Source: Gammaproteobacteria bacterium
GTDB taxonomy: Bacteria > Pseudomonadota > Gammaproteobacteria > Pseudomonadales > Azotimanducaceae
Length of the DNA stretch: 64,000 nt
Assembly: GCA_012960535.1 (NCBI GenBank)
Contig: DUBB01000002.1
Span: forward strand, 1-64,000
Direction of reading: 5' to 3'
Shown piece by piece: positions 1 through 8,103 of this stretch. The first letter of the stretch is position 1. Each line of letters begins with the position of its first letter. The notes beneath the pieces are model-generated. The model was given only the letters and a program-made list of their open reading frames with translations. It was not told the DNA's origin and searched no databases. The position numbers and the translations under genes are program-made.

Positions 1-289
<289 letters not shown>

Positions 290-510
290 ATAACTTGAAT
301 GAATTCACCATGGTGAGTTCGCTCAATTGATTGATTGGATATAGCTTGAATTAGGTAGGCTGCGCTGGTTCACCAGCAGGCTTATCAGGATGTTAATGAC
401 TTTTCACTTGTTCACTTTTTTAAGCAACTCATCCCTGGATTCAGATGGTCATCAGATGGCCAATAGAGTTTTGGGGTAGGTTAACGAATTGCCCTGATGG
501 GCACACAGTT

Positions 511-628
511 TGCCTGATGACAATAGCAAGTTGGTACCACCTGATCCCATTTCGAACTCAGTAGTGAAACGACTTAGCGCCGATGGTAGTGTGGGAGTTC
601 CCATGTGAGAGTAGGTCATTGTCAGGCA
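511..628 (+). rRNA. rrf: 5S ribosomal RNA
   Basis: The stretch has the classic 5S pattern: a TGCCTGATGACA start paired with TGTCAGGCA at the end (helix I), an internal CCACCTGATCCCATTTCGAA block, and a GCCGATGGTAGTGTGGG block followed by the AGAGTAGGTCATTG motif. Length is about 118 nt, normal for the family. It lies downstream of 23S on the same strand and is followed immediately by a rho-independent terminator, so it is the last gene of the rRNA operon. No tRNA gene was seen on either side. Confidence 0.95.
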
Positions 629-640
629 TTTATTCTAAAA

Positions 641-667
641 AGCCCTCTTTTTTGAGGGCTTTTTTTT
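641..667 (+). terminator. rRNA operon rho-independent terminator
   Basis: A 7-bp perfect stem (AGCCCTC / GAGGGCT) encloses a T-rich loop and is followed by a run of seven T. It sits 12 bases after the 5S gene and is flanked upstream by an A-run, so it could also work in the reverse direction. Confidence 0.93.
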
Positions 668-779
668 GTCAGCAGCGGAGCGGAAATCGGGTATTGAGCT
701 GGGTTATGCTAATGTGTGGCCATATACTAAAATATAGTTCGCAGACGTAATGCCAGTAAAATGAGCCCTGGAGGTGGAA

Positions 780-2336
780 ATGGTGTTGTTTGCAACCAGG
801 TTTGGGCTGACAACTATGTTGCTTACGCTATTGGTGGCCTGTGGTGGTGGCGGCGGAAACTCATCTGCTCCTGCTGCAACGACAGGTTCCGGATCTACTT
901 CTAACTGGACCGCTGGCTCTTTCAAGCCTGCTTCTGATTACGATGCAATGTGTGCCGAACCTAGATCGGGTAGTTTTCCAGATGTTCAGGGGGCCGTCAC
1001 AGATGAGAATTTCTGGCTCAGGTCGTACAGCAACGATACCTATCTCTGGTATGATGAAATCACAGATGTGGATCCGGGCACGATAGATGATGCCCTGGAC
1101 TATTTTGATCTAATGAAGACGTTTGAAACAACGCCTTCGGGCAACCCCAAGGACAAATTTCACTTTACCTACGATACCGAGGCATGGGAGAAGCTTTCCC
1201 AGTCTGGTATTTCAGCGGGCTATGGCATTGAATTTTTCAGAGTCAGCAGTTCATCGCCACGAAGCTGGTTGGTCGCTCTGGTCCAGCCAGGCACGACTGC
1301 GGCGGCGGCAAACCTTGCCCGCGGGGCCGAACTGCTTGAGGTTGATGGCGTTGATTTTGTCAACGGCAGCGATGTCGATACCCTCAATGCTGCTTTGTTC
1401 CCGGAGACCCTGGGTGAGGCCCATGAATTTGTATTCCTTGATTTAAACGCCGCGGCGCCACGCACAGTCACCCTGGTCAGCGAAGAAGTAACCCTGACGC
1501 CGGTGCAGTCGGTGAAGACCTTCGATACTGCCAGTGGCATGGTAGGTTACATGCTGTTTAACGAGCATATTGCCACCGCCGAGGCCCTGCTGATTGACGC
1601 GTTTGAGACCTTTGCCGCTGCTCAGGTTAGCGACCTGATCGTTGATATGCGTTATAACGGTGGTGGCTACCTGGATATTGCCAATGCCCTGGCATCGATG
1701 ATTGCTGGCGACTTCGCCACTGGTCACACCTTCAGCGAGTTGGAGTTTAACGACAAGTATCCTGATAGGAACCCGATCACGGGTGCCTCGCTGTCACCAA
1801 CCCTGTTTACGTCGGCGGCGCCCGGGTTTTCTGTGCCCGCAGGGACACCACTGCCTAAATTGAACCTCACCCGGGTATTTATCCTCGCCGGCAGTGGTAC
1901 CTGTTCGGCCAGTGAAGCGGTAATTAATGGTTTGCGCGGCATTGGCACCGAGGTCGTTCTCATCGGTGATACAACCTGTGGCAAGCCGTATGGTTTTTAT
2001 GCCATAGATAACTGTGGTACGACCTATTTTACTATTCAGTTCCGCGGCGTGAATGCCCTGGGTTTTGGCGACTATACCGATGGTTTTTCACCTGCTGACA
2101 TCGATCCTGATTTCGCTGGCACGCTGATTCCTGGCTGCTATGTGGAGGATGACCTGAGCCACAGCCTGGGCGATAGTGCCGAGGCAAGGCTGAGTGCGGC
2201 GCTTGACTACCGGGATGCCGGGCAGTGTGTGGTGGCCGCTGCTGGATTGCAGCAAAAGCCTTATCACCCGTTGGCGCAGATCAAGGGCCAAGTCGTTAAA
2301 GCCAGGCCGCTGCAAAGTATGATACTGAGGCATTAA
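780..2336 (+). CDS. S41-family (C-terminal processing type) peptidase, lipoprotein
   Basis: A secreted serine protease-like protein. The N-terminus is a hydrophobic signal ending in the lipobox LVAC followed by five Gly, so it is probably a lipoprotein. A PDZ-like part (about residues 120-230) precedes the tail-specific protease domain, which has VDMRYNGGGY, the Ser-containing GSGTCSASEAV segment and the GDTTCGKPYGF segment expected to carry the general-base Lys. A GTG at 774 could extend the frame by two codons, but a GGAGG at 770-774 is correctly spaced for the ATG at 780, which is chosen here. Several Cys pairs in the C-terminal half fit a periplasmic or surface location. It stands alone after the rRNA operon; its target is unknown. 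Confidence 0.85.
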   Translation: MVLFATRFGLTTMLLTLLVACGGGGGNSSAPAATTGSGSTSNWTAGSFKPASDYDAMCAEPRSGSFPDVQGAVTDENFWLRSYSNDTYLWYDEITDVDPGTIDDALDYFDLMKTFETTPSGNPKDKFHFTYDTEAWEKLSQSGISAGYGIEFFRVSSSSPRSWLVALVQPGTTAAAANLARGAELLEVDGVDFVNGSDVDTLNAALFPETLGEAHEFVFLDLNAAAPRTVTLVSEEVTLTPVQSVKTFDTASGMVGYMLFNEHIATAEALLIDAFETFAAAQVSDLIVDMRYNGGGYLDIANALASMIAGDFATGHTFSELEFNDKYPDRNPITGASLSPTLFTSAAPGFSVPAGTPLPKLNLTRVFILAGSGTCSASEAVINGLRGIGTEVVLIGDTTCGKPYGFYAIDNCGTTYFTIQFRGVNALGFGDYTDGFSPADIDPDFAGTLIPGCYVEDDLSHSLGDSAEARLSAALDYRDAGQCVVAAAGLQQKPYHPLAQIKGQVVKARPLQSMILRH

Positions 2337-2501
2337 GGTTCGCGTTTGTCCAGCGGATGAACCCGGCCCTGCCAAGGCTCATCTTCGTTTTATTGCCGGC
2401 GGTCACTTTAGGAACAGCCAGCAGCTCCTGGATGAGCAATTGGGTTGTGCCGTTACAGAGCCCAAGCGGCGGCTCATAGGTAAGTCATTGACTGAGCGGC
2501 T

Positions 2502-2651
2502 CAAGACTATGAATAAGCCAGTGGGTGAACGCAAGCAACCCTATGAATAGGCGTATAGTTGGAAGAAAACAACGCCGCGAATAAGTATTTAGGCTAAAGA
2601 AAGCAACGCTACGAACAGGTATTTAGGTGAAAGAAAACAACGCTATGAAGA
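2502..2651 (+). repeat. 34-bp degenerate tandem repeat running into the nucleoside hydrolase start codon
   Basis: Five consecutive units begin at 2502, 2536, 2570, 2604 and 2638, each starting CAAnnCTAyGAA or a close variant, with a strict 34-bp period. Units three and four are the most alike. The last unit supplies the ATG (2645) of the nucleoside hydrolase. Units one and two also contain an ATG at the homologous place (2509, 2543), each opening a mini-ORF of 13 codons that ends at the GAATAG or GAATAA of the next unit. The remainder of the 2337-2501 gap shows nothing recognisable. Confidence 0.75.
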
Positions 2652-3568
2652 AGTTAATATTTGATACAGACCCGGGCATTGATGATGCCATGGCGCTGTT
2701 GCTGTTGCATGCCATATCTGACCTTGATATCAGGGGAATTACCACGGTATTCGGAAATGCCAGTATTGAAGATTGCACCCGTAATGCGCTGTATATTTGT
2801 GAACGCTTTAAACTGCCCTATAAAGTTTACCAGGGGGCCGGAAAAGGGTTAAACGGCGACAATGAAGAGGCCTATCCGGATTTTGTACATGGTAAGAACG
2901 GACTCGGTGATATTGACCGGGGGTTCATTTCCATAGATTCAGAAAAAGAATCCGCCGTTGACTTCATCATTAGAGAAGTTGAGGCTAATGCAGGGGATAT
3001 CACCCTCCTGGCGGTAGGTCGTCTTACCAATATTGCCCTGGCGTTGTTACAGGCCCCTGGTTTAGATAAAAAAATCTCGGAAATAGTCATAATGGGAGGT
3101 GCCTTAAAGGTTGCTGGCAATGTGACTGCCTGGGCGGAAGCTAATATCCACGGCGATCCGGAAGCTGCCCAGTGTGTTTTTGAATCCGGTGTACCGCTGG
3201 TCATGGTTGGCCTGGATGCCACCATGTCGAATCAGATGACAAAGGATCATCTAGAGGACGTCACCGGTCAGTTGGATGATGCCGGTCTGTTTCTCCGAAC
3301 TGTCAAAAAATGCTACCTCGATTTCCATGCCAGCAAAGGTATTGTTGATGCTTTCCCTATCCATGATTCAACCGCAGTACTAAGGCTTGCGCGACCTGAG
3401 TTTTTTGACGATCTGCAAGGTAATGTACAATGCGTTCTGAACGGGGAGCAGCGCGGTAGAACAGCACTGCTGGATTCAAGGCCAGTCCACAGAGTCTGCA
3501 TGAAGTCAGATAACCGCCGTTGCATTGCTTATTTCGATGAGGTGATGAAGCGCTGTTACGGTGGCTGA
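2645..3568 (+). CDS. Nucleoside hydrolase (inosine/uridine-preferring family)
   Basis: Hydrolyses ribonucleosides to free base plus ribose in the cytoplasm. The N-terminal FDTDPGIDDAMALL carries the Asp cluster that binds calcium and ribose, and NIHGDPEAA plus the C-terminal FPIHDSTAV are family landmarks. Length of about 307 residues is normal. The frame is open from a GTG at 2627, but family members start at MKKLIFDTDPG, which fits the ATG at 2645. No good Shine-Dalgarno is visible close to it; the upstream sequence is a 34-bp tandem repeat. It would feed bases into the purine pathway encoded from 7 kb onward, though substrate preference (purine or pyrimidine) cannot be read here. Confidence 0.9.
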   Translation: MKKLIFDTDPGIDDAMALLLLHAISDLDIRGITTVFGNASIEDCTRNALYICERFKLPYKVYQGAGKGLNGDNEEAYPDFVHGKNGLGDIDRGFISIDSEKESAVDFIIREVEANAGDITLLAVGRLTNIALALLQAPGLDKKISEIVIMGGALKVAGNVTAWAEANIHGDPEAAQCVFESGVPLVMVGLDATMSNQMTKDHLEDVTGQLDDAGLFLRTVKKCYLDFHASKGIVDAFPIHDSTAVLRLARPEFFDDLQGNVQCVLNGEQRGRTALLDSRPVHRVCMKSDNRRCIAYFDEVMKRCYGG

Positions 3569-3658
3569 ATGACTTTAGCCATTGCCTAGGTAAACGGCTT
3601 GAACTGGATTGATCAGGCGTTGTTTACTTAACGGTAGGACAGGCAGCATAATCAGTCG

Positions 3659-4474
3659 ATGGATACCGACCTTGATACCGGAAAGTTAGTTGCCTTCTTA
3701 GGCGGTTTGCTGCTGATGCTGGTTATTGAAACGTTCCTGCCGGGCCGGTCCAGGCCGCCAGGTAGATTGCAGCGCTTGATCTTCCATGGTGGCATTGCTC
3801 TAGCAAACACGATTTTCATTCGATTTTTTGTTTATGTGCCGTTGTTGCTGTGGTTTGTATTAGTTGAACAGCAGGGTTGGGGCTTGTCTCGGTGGCTGGG
3901 ATTGACTGGTTACACGGAGTTATTGGTTTCACTGTTGGTTCTGGATTTGTTTGATTACTTCTGGCATCGCGTCAATCACCGGGTTCGAATATTGTGGCGA
4001 TTTCATAAAGCACATCACACTGATACCAGTATGGATGTTACCACTTCTCTAAGGTTTCACCCTGGAGAGCTGGTTATCTCGACGCTGATAAAGGCTCTTT
4101 GGATTGTAATATGGGGGCCCTCTGTGATCGCCTGGTTTGTTTTTGAGAGTCTAATTAGTTTTTCATCCCAGTTTCATCACAGCAATATCGACTTTCCTGA
4201 CCGCATTGATAAATACCTGTCAATGGTAGTTGTGACGCCTCGCTATCATGCCTCCCATCATGCTGTAGACAGAGCATTTGGCGATGCAAACTTCTGTACA
4301 ATATTAAGCCTCTGGGATCGCTGGTTTGGGAGTTATAATTGCCCGGCAAGGGGCGGGGCAACAACCAGTCAAGAAGGTTCACTAGGTCTGCCAGAAGTGA
4401 GACAAGAAGCATTTTCGGTTAAGGCATGGCTATCTGAGCCGGTAAATGACAGTAATTTGCTGCAGAGCCGCTAA
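3659..4474 (+). CDS. Sterol desaturase / fatty acid hydroxylase superfamily protein
   Basis: An integral membrane di-iron oxygenase-family protein of 271 residues. Four hydrophobic segments are visible. The His clusters are present: FWHRVNHR, then WRFHKAHHTD, then QFHHSNIDF and YHASHHAVDRAFGDANF, with WDRWFGSY near the end as in other bacterial members. This family hydroxylates or desaturates sterols, fatty acids or related lipids; the substrate is unknown. It is a stand-alone gene, same strand as its neighbours, with about 90 bases on either side and no strong ribosome-binding site. Confidence 0.85.
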   Translation: MDTDLDTGKLVAFLGGLLLMLVIETFLPGRSRPPGRLQRLIFHGGIALANTIFIRFFVYVPLLLWFVLVEQQGWGLSRWLGLTGYTELLVSLLVLDLFDYFWHRVNHRVRILWRFHKAHHTDTSMDVTTSLRFHPGELVISTLIKALWIVIWGPSVIAWFVFESLISFSSQFHHSNIDFPDRIDKYLSMVVVTPRYHASHHAVDRAFGDANFCTILSLWDRWFGSYNCPARGGATTSQEGSLGLPEVRQEAFSVKAWLSEPVNDSNLLQSR

Positions 4475-4565
4475 GAGTTGAAACTCGAATTTTAGAAAAT
4501 AGGCATTGAATCCTGCTTAACTGCTGCTACTCTATAACGGTGCCACATTCAAAGGAGAGTGGATA

Positions 4566-4862
4566 GTGAAATTTTTAACTAGGCTGTCAGGAACCAAGAG
4601 GCTTTTTGCAATGTGCTTGTTGCTAGTGCCGTTGCAGGTCATGTCGAGTGAGGAAGGTGCCAAGGCTGCGACTGCTAAAGAACATGGTGGTGAGCCTGCG
4701 GCTGCCAAGGAACATGGTGGCAAGCCTGCTGCTGCCAAGGAACACGGTGGCAAGGCTGCAGTTGTCAAAGAGCAATCTGACAAGGCTGCTGCTAAGGAAC
4801 ATGGTGGCAAGCCTGCGGCTTCCAAAGAGCATGCGGGTAATGAGGTTCCTGCAGAGAACTAG
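4566..4862 (+). CDS. Small exported Lys-Glu-His-Gly repeat protein
   Basis: A 98-residue protein with a cleavable signal (hydrophobic FAMCLLLVPLQVMSS) followed by five or six imperfect copies of a roughly ten-residue unit AAAKEHGGKP, one copy degenerate (VVKEQSDK). The DNA repeats with a 30-bp unit built on GCCAAGGAACATGGTGGCAA. Starts at a GTG preceded by AAAGGAGAG at ideal spacing, so it is a real gene. The charged Ala/Lys/Glu/His/Gly repeat is likely disordered or helical; regular His suggests metal or polyanion binding, but that is speculation. I do not recognise a family. The opposite-strand ORFs here are mirror images of the repeat. Confidence 0.7.
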   Translation: MKFLTRLSGTKRLFAMCLLLVPLQVMSSEEGAKAATAKEHGGEPAAAKEHGGKPAAAKEHGGKAAVVKEQSDKAAAKEHGGKPAASKEHAGNEVPAEN

Positions 4863-4904
4863 CGCTTAAGTCACGGTTGGATTTGCTGACTATAGTTGAA
4901 GGGA

Positions 4905-5372
4905 ATGAAATATCAGTGCAGCCGGATCATCGGCATACTGCTGTGCTTTGGCGTGCCGGCTTTGGCAGAATCAGCCCCTGAACCAATTTCCTCTGATAGT
5001 GATTTGCATCAGTTCTACGCGGAGGACATAAAGGCTGCGGTATCAGTTCATATTGCAGATCAACTTGATAATGAAGGCATATTCCTCATTAAAGATGAGC
5101 AGACTGAGGAAATGCTAAGTTTGAGATTTATCAAGGTGCACGATCCCGTTCGCCAGATTGGCAGCAGTATCTATTTTGCGTGTACAGATTTTCATGTAGT
5201 GGGTAAACCAAAAAAGATATATGACATAGATTTCTGGTTATCTCCGGAGTCAGGCGAGCTCGAGGTTTACCAGACCAAGATTCATAAAGAACCAAGATGG
5301 TCTTTGATTTATGGCTGGTATAAGCAACCGCGATATACTTTTGTCAATGATGAAATAAGCTATCTCTATTGA
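4905..5372 (+). CDS. Exported protein of unknown function
   Basis: About 155 residues with a signal peptide (ILLCFGVPALAESA, cleavage after ALA). The mature part has mixed alpha/beta character and a pair of landmarks, YFACTDFHVVGKPKKIYDIDFWL and GELEVYQTKIHKEPRWSLIYGW, but no motif I recognise. The frame is open from a TTG at 4896; an ATG at 4905 is preceded by GAAGGGA, which is very close for a ribosome-binding site, so the start is uncertain. It lies 42 bases after the repeat-protein gene on the same strand, so they may be co-transcribed. Confidence 0.6.
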   Translation: MKYQCSRIIGILLCFGVPALAESAPEPISSDSDLHQFYAEDIKAAVSVHIADQLDNEGIFLIKDEQTEEMLSLRFIKVHDPVRQIGSSIYFACTDFHVVGKPKKIYDIDFWLSPESGELEVYQTKIHKEPRWSLIYGWYKQPRYTFVNDEISYLY

Positions 5373-5407
5373 TTTCAGAGTGCCAGCCTTAGATAAGCCA
5401 GGGGAGT

Positions 5408-6628
5408 TTATCCCGAGTTAAGTCCTCGTCGCAGATCATCTCTGAATTGCGGTGCTGCTATGTTAATCAGCGCTTCTGCGCGGGCTTGAATTGGCAGATA
5501 TTTGATATCGGCAGTGCCATATTCAGTCACCACGATGTCGACGTCCGTCCGTAAAGCAGTCACCATTTCCGCGTGGGGTACAATCCGGGATACAGTGCCA
5601 CGCCGAGCAGTGGCACTCATCGCTACTATGGACCGCCCGCCGGATGATGCTTTAGCTGCCCGCATAAAATCTACAGACCCGCCGGTACCTGAGATCTGTC
5701 TGCCCCCGGCATATTCCGCATTGACCTGGCCGTACAGGTCGATTTCTACTGCTGAATTCACCGAAATAAAATTCGGCAATTGACGTATGACGGCAATTTC
5801 ATGGGTGTAGTTGGCACCACGAAAGACAACCGAGGGGTTGTCAGCCAGCCAGTCGAGCAGATCGTTGCTGCCCAGGGCCATACCCGTTATGTGCAATCCC
5901 TTGTCCAGAGATTTTCGATTGCCTGTAACATTGCCATTGCGTATCAGGGCCATGCCAGCATCATCGATTAAACCACCATGAAAACCGAGATCTGACTTTG
6001 CTTCGAGTTGTTTAAGGATGGCAGTTGGAATCGCGCCAATCCCTGTTTGAATACAGTCCCCGTCATTTATGAGGTCAGCGACATAGGTCCCTATCTGATG
6101 TGCACTGGTATCGATCGCAGGCATTGCCAGTTGCCGTAGAGGACGTTCTGATTCGAATAGGAAATCGATTTGACCCAGATCTATCCGGGGGCAACCGGCG
6201 GGTGCGGTGATTCCATGATTGAGTTCTGCAAGGATTACTTTAGCGGAACTCAGTACGGCTTGAGCAAAATCAACATTCGGGCCTAGTCGCAGAACACCAT
6301 ACCTGTCTCTTGCAATCTGCAGTAGTGCTACGTCTAGATTACGGGACAGGTAGTCGTAGACGGCCCGCATCTGCATGGGCAGGAACTGTAATCGCCTGGG
6401 ATCTGCGCCGGCCAGTGATGGTGTCATGAAAAAGGTTGTCAGAACAGCGGTGGCATTGAATTGAGTAAAGTCGATATTGTTATGGCCTGCAAGCGGGAAC
6501 TGAATAAATTCCAATTGACCTGGAAGCTCAAGCTGGGCTAGATGGTTTAGCAGTGCAGTTGGCTCGTTACTGCTGCCTGCTACAAATAATCGCTGCTTCG
6601 GTTTTAATAAGTCCAGTAGTTCAGGCAT
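5408..6628 (-). CDS. Acetyl-CoA hydrolase / CoA-transferase family protein
   Basis: Family that moves CoA between acyl groups (acetate, succinate, 4-hydroxybutyrate, butyrate) or hydrolyses acetyl-CoA. The C-terminal half has SVNSAVEIDLYGQVNAE with the catalytic Glu, GTGGSVDFMRAAKASSGGRSI, and VTEYGTADI, all family hallmarks. About 406 residues, slightly short for the family. The frame extends to a TTG at 6646, but ATG 6628 (MPELLDLL) looks better; neither has a clear ribosome-binding site. Convergent with the preceding gene. The acyl substrate cannot be read from sequence. The region 6629-7023 upstream holds no convincing gene. Confidence 0.85.
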   Translation of the reverse strand: MPELLDLLKPKQRLFVAGSSNEPTALLNHLAQLELPGQLEFIQFPLAGHNNIDFTQFNATAVLTTFFMTPSLAGADPRRLQFLPMQMRAVYDYLSRNLDVALLQIARDRYGVLRLGPNVDFAQAVLSSAKVILAELNHGITAPAGCPRIDLGQIDFLFESERPLRQLAMPAIDTSAHQIGTYVADLINDGDCIQTGIGAIPTAILKQLEAKSDLGFHGGLIDDAGMALIRNGNVTGNRKSLDKGLHITGMALGSNDLLDWLADNPSVVFRGANYTHEIAVIRQLPNFISVNSAVEIDLYGQVNAEYAGGRQISGTGGSVDFMRAAKASSGGRSIVAMSATARRGTVSRIVPHAEMVTALRTDVDIVVTEYGTADIKYLPIQARAEALINIAAPQFRDDLRRGLNSG

Positions 6629-6956
6629 GTTTCTTTTCTTAACCAATAGTCTTCACGTAGAGGGCGCTGGCTATAAGCTATCGATCCAGCCTCATCTGGA
6701 TAAGATCTCTGCCGGCGTACTGCCATGGTATTACCAAGCCCGTTGCAAGTAAGTATCTGCTCGGCCAACCTTGCACAGTGAATATTAAAGCATATCTGGT
6801 TTTCTACAGGGAGACTAAAAGATTCATGGTTGTCCTTACGGGTCTTTATTTTGTACCCTTGGGGATGATTCGCTATAGCACTACTAACAATATCATTGTA
6901 TCGATTGGTTCCTGCTTGAGCGCAAAACCACGCAGCCTAGTGATAGGTTAACTTTT

Positions 6957-6971
6957 CCGGTGGTAGACCGG
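6957..6971. repeat. Short inverted repeat upstream of the first NUP gene
   Basis: CCGGT and ACCGG are separated by five bases about 55 bases before the NUP start codon. It may be an operator or part of a promoter; nothing else supports a role. The rest of 6629-7023 shows no gene beyond a doubtful 41-codon frame at 6826. Confidence 0.25.
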
Positions 6972-7023
6972 GTTTGTTCGTTTGGCAAGAGCCAGGTTGC
7001 TTTACTGGAGGGCGATTAAATCA

Positions 7024-8103
7024 ATGCGAGTATGCTGCGCTAAATATCTGTTTTTCGTGTGTTGGGTTGCCTGTGGTCACGCAGAGCTGATACCTGAAGT
7101 GTCAGGGCCTGGTCGTATTCCCGTTAAAGTCGTGGTGGTCAGTATGTACGAAACGGGACAGATAACGGGTGACAGACCAGGAGAATACCAGTTCTGGGTG
7201 GAGCGGACGCCGCTTGACCAGGAGTTTTCGTTTCCAGTGGGTGAATACCCCCTGAGATACAACGAGCGCGGCATTCTGGGGGTGTGCACGGGGGGCGGTA
7301 TTTCCAACGCTACGGCGTCGATTATGGCGCTCGGGTTTGATGCTCGTTTTGATTTGTCAGAGGCTTATTGGCTGATCGCCGGAATAGCGGGCGGAGATCC
7401 TGCTGATGTTGCCCTGGGGTCCGCCGTGTGGGCACGTCATGTTATCGATGGCGACCTGTTATACGAAATCGATGCCCGTGAAATTCCACAGGAATGGCCC
7501 TATGGATTAATCCCCCTTGGAGCAAGAAGCCCTGCAAAGCCAGGCGATGATGTCACCCTGGGATGGACCGTTAATACGATCTCCTTCCAGCTCAATGCTC
7601 AACTGGTAGCTTGGGCCAACTGGCTCAGTCAGAACGTTAAATTAGTTGAATACCCGGCGTCACAACGTTTTTCCAGCCAATTCAAAAACTATCCTGGCGC
7701 AGCAGGCCCGGCTCGAATCGTTCAGGGGGAGACCTTGTCCTCCAGTACCTACTGGCATGGGAAACTGATGAACCAGTGGGCTAATGACTGGGTGCAGGTT
7801 TATTCAACACCTGATATGAATTTCATGACGACCAATATGGAGGATAGTGGCACCCTGACGGCTTTGCATCGTCTGGATAGAATAGGGCTGGTCGATGCGG
7901 AACGGGTTCTGGTGCTAAGAACAGTCAGTAACTATACGGTGCCTCCGCCGGGAGAAAGTGCTGCCTGGAGTGTCACTGCCGAATACCCGGATCGTGGTTT
8001 GCCGGCACTTGAAGCGGCCTACCAGGTTGGCAGTTACGTTGTCGAGGCCCTGGTTGATGGCTGGTCCGGTTATGCCCAGCAGCTACCATCCATTCAGGAT
8101 TGA
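7024..8103 (+). CDS. Purine nucleoside permease (NUP) family protein, exported
   Basis: Member of the NUP family, related in fold to purine nucleoside phosphorylases. The signature VVVSMYETGQITGDRPGEYQ, the GGGISNATASIMALG segment, the IAGIAGGDPADVALGSAVWA segment and the late MNFMTTNMEDSGT and RTVSNYT segments are all present. The upstream in-frame TTG at 6982 is rejected because ATG 7024 gives a proper signal peptide (YLFFVCWVACGHA) and has GGAGGG 11 bases upstream. About 359 residues. The last ten bases overlap the end of the convergent 8-oxoguanine deaminase gene. A paralogue lies at 27.8 kb. Despite the family name, a signal peptide and soluble fold fit a periplasmic nucleoside-binding or cleaving protein. 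Confidence 0.85.
   Translation: MRVCCAKYLFFVCWVACGHAELIPEVSGPGRIPVKVVVVSMYETGQITGDRPGEYQFWVERTPLDQEFSFPVGEYPLRYNERGILGVCTGGGISNATASIMALGFDARFDLSEAYWLIAGIAGGDPADVALGSAVWARHVIDGDLLYEIDAREIPQEWPYGLIPLGARSPAKPGDDVTLGWTVNTISFQLNAQLVAWANWLSQNVKLVEYPASQRFSSQFKNYPGAAGPARIVQGETLSSSTYWHGKLMNQWANDWVQVYSTPDMNFMTTNMEDSGTLTALHRLDRIGLVDAERVLVLRTVSNYTVPPPGESAAWSVTAEYPDRGLPALEAAYQVGSYVVEALVDGWSGYAQQLPSIQD

Noticed and set aside
290-510. tRNA gene in the 23S-5S spacer
   Set aside because: No cloverleaf-like sequence or TTCGA arm in a proper context was found.
4532-4832. Opposite-strand Ala/Ser/Leu-Pro repeat frames over the KEHGG gene
   Set aside because: They mirror the repeat on the coding strand and have no ribosome-binding site.
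6826-6951. 41-codon frame with a hydrophobic start
   Set aside because: Weak ribosome-binding site, no recognisable family, and could arise by chance in the 377-base gap.
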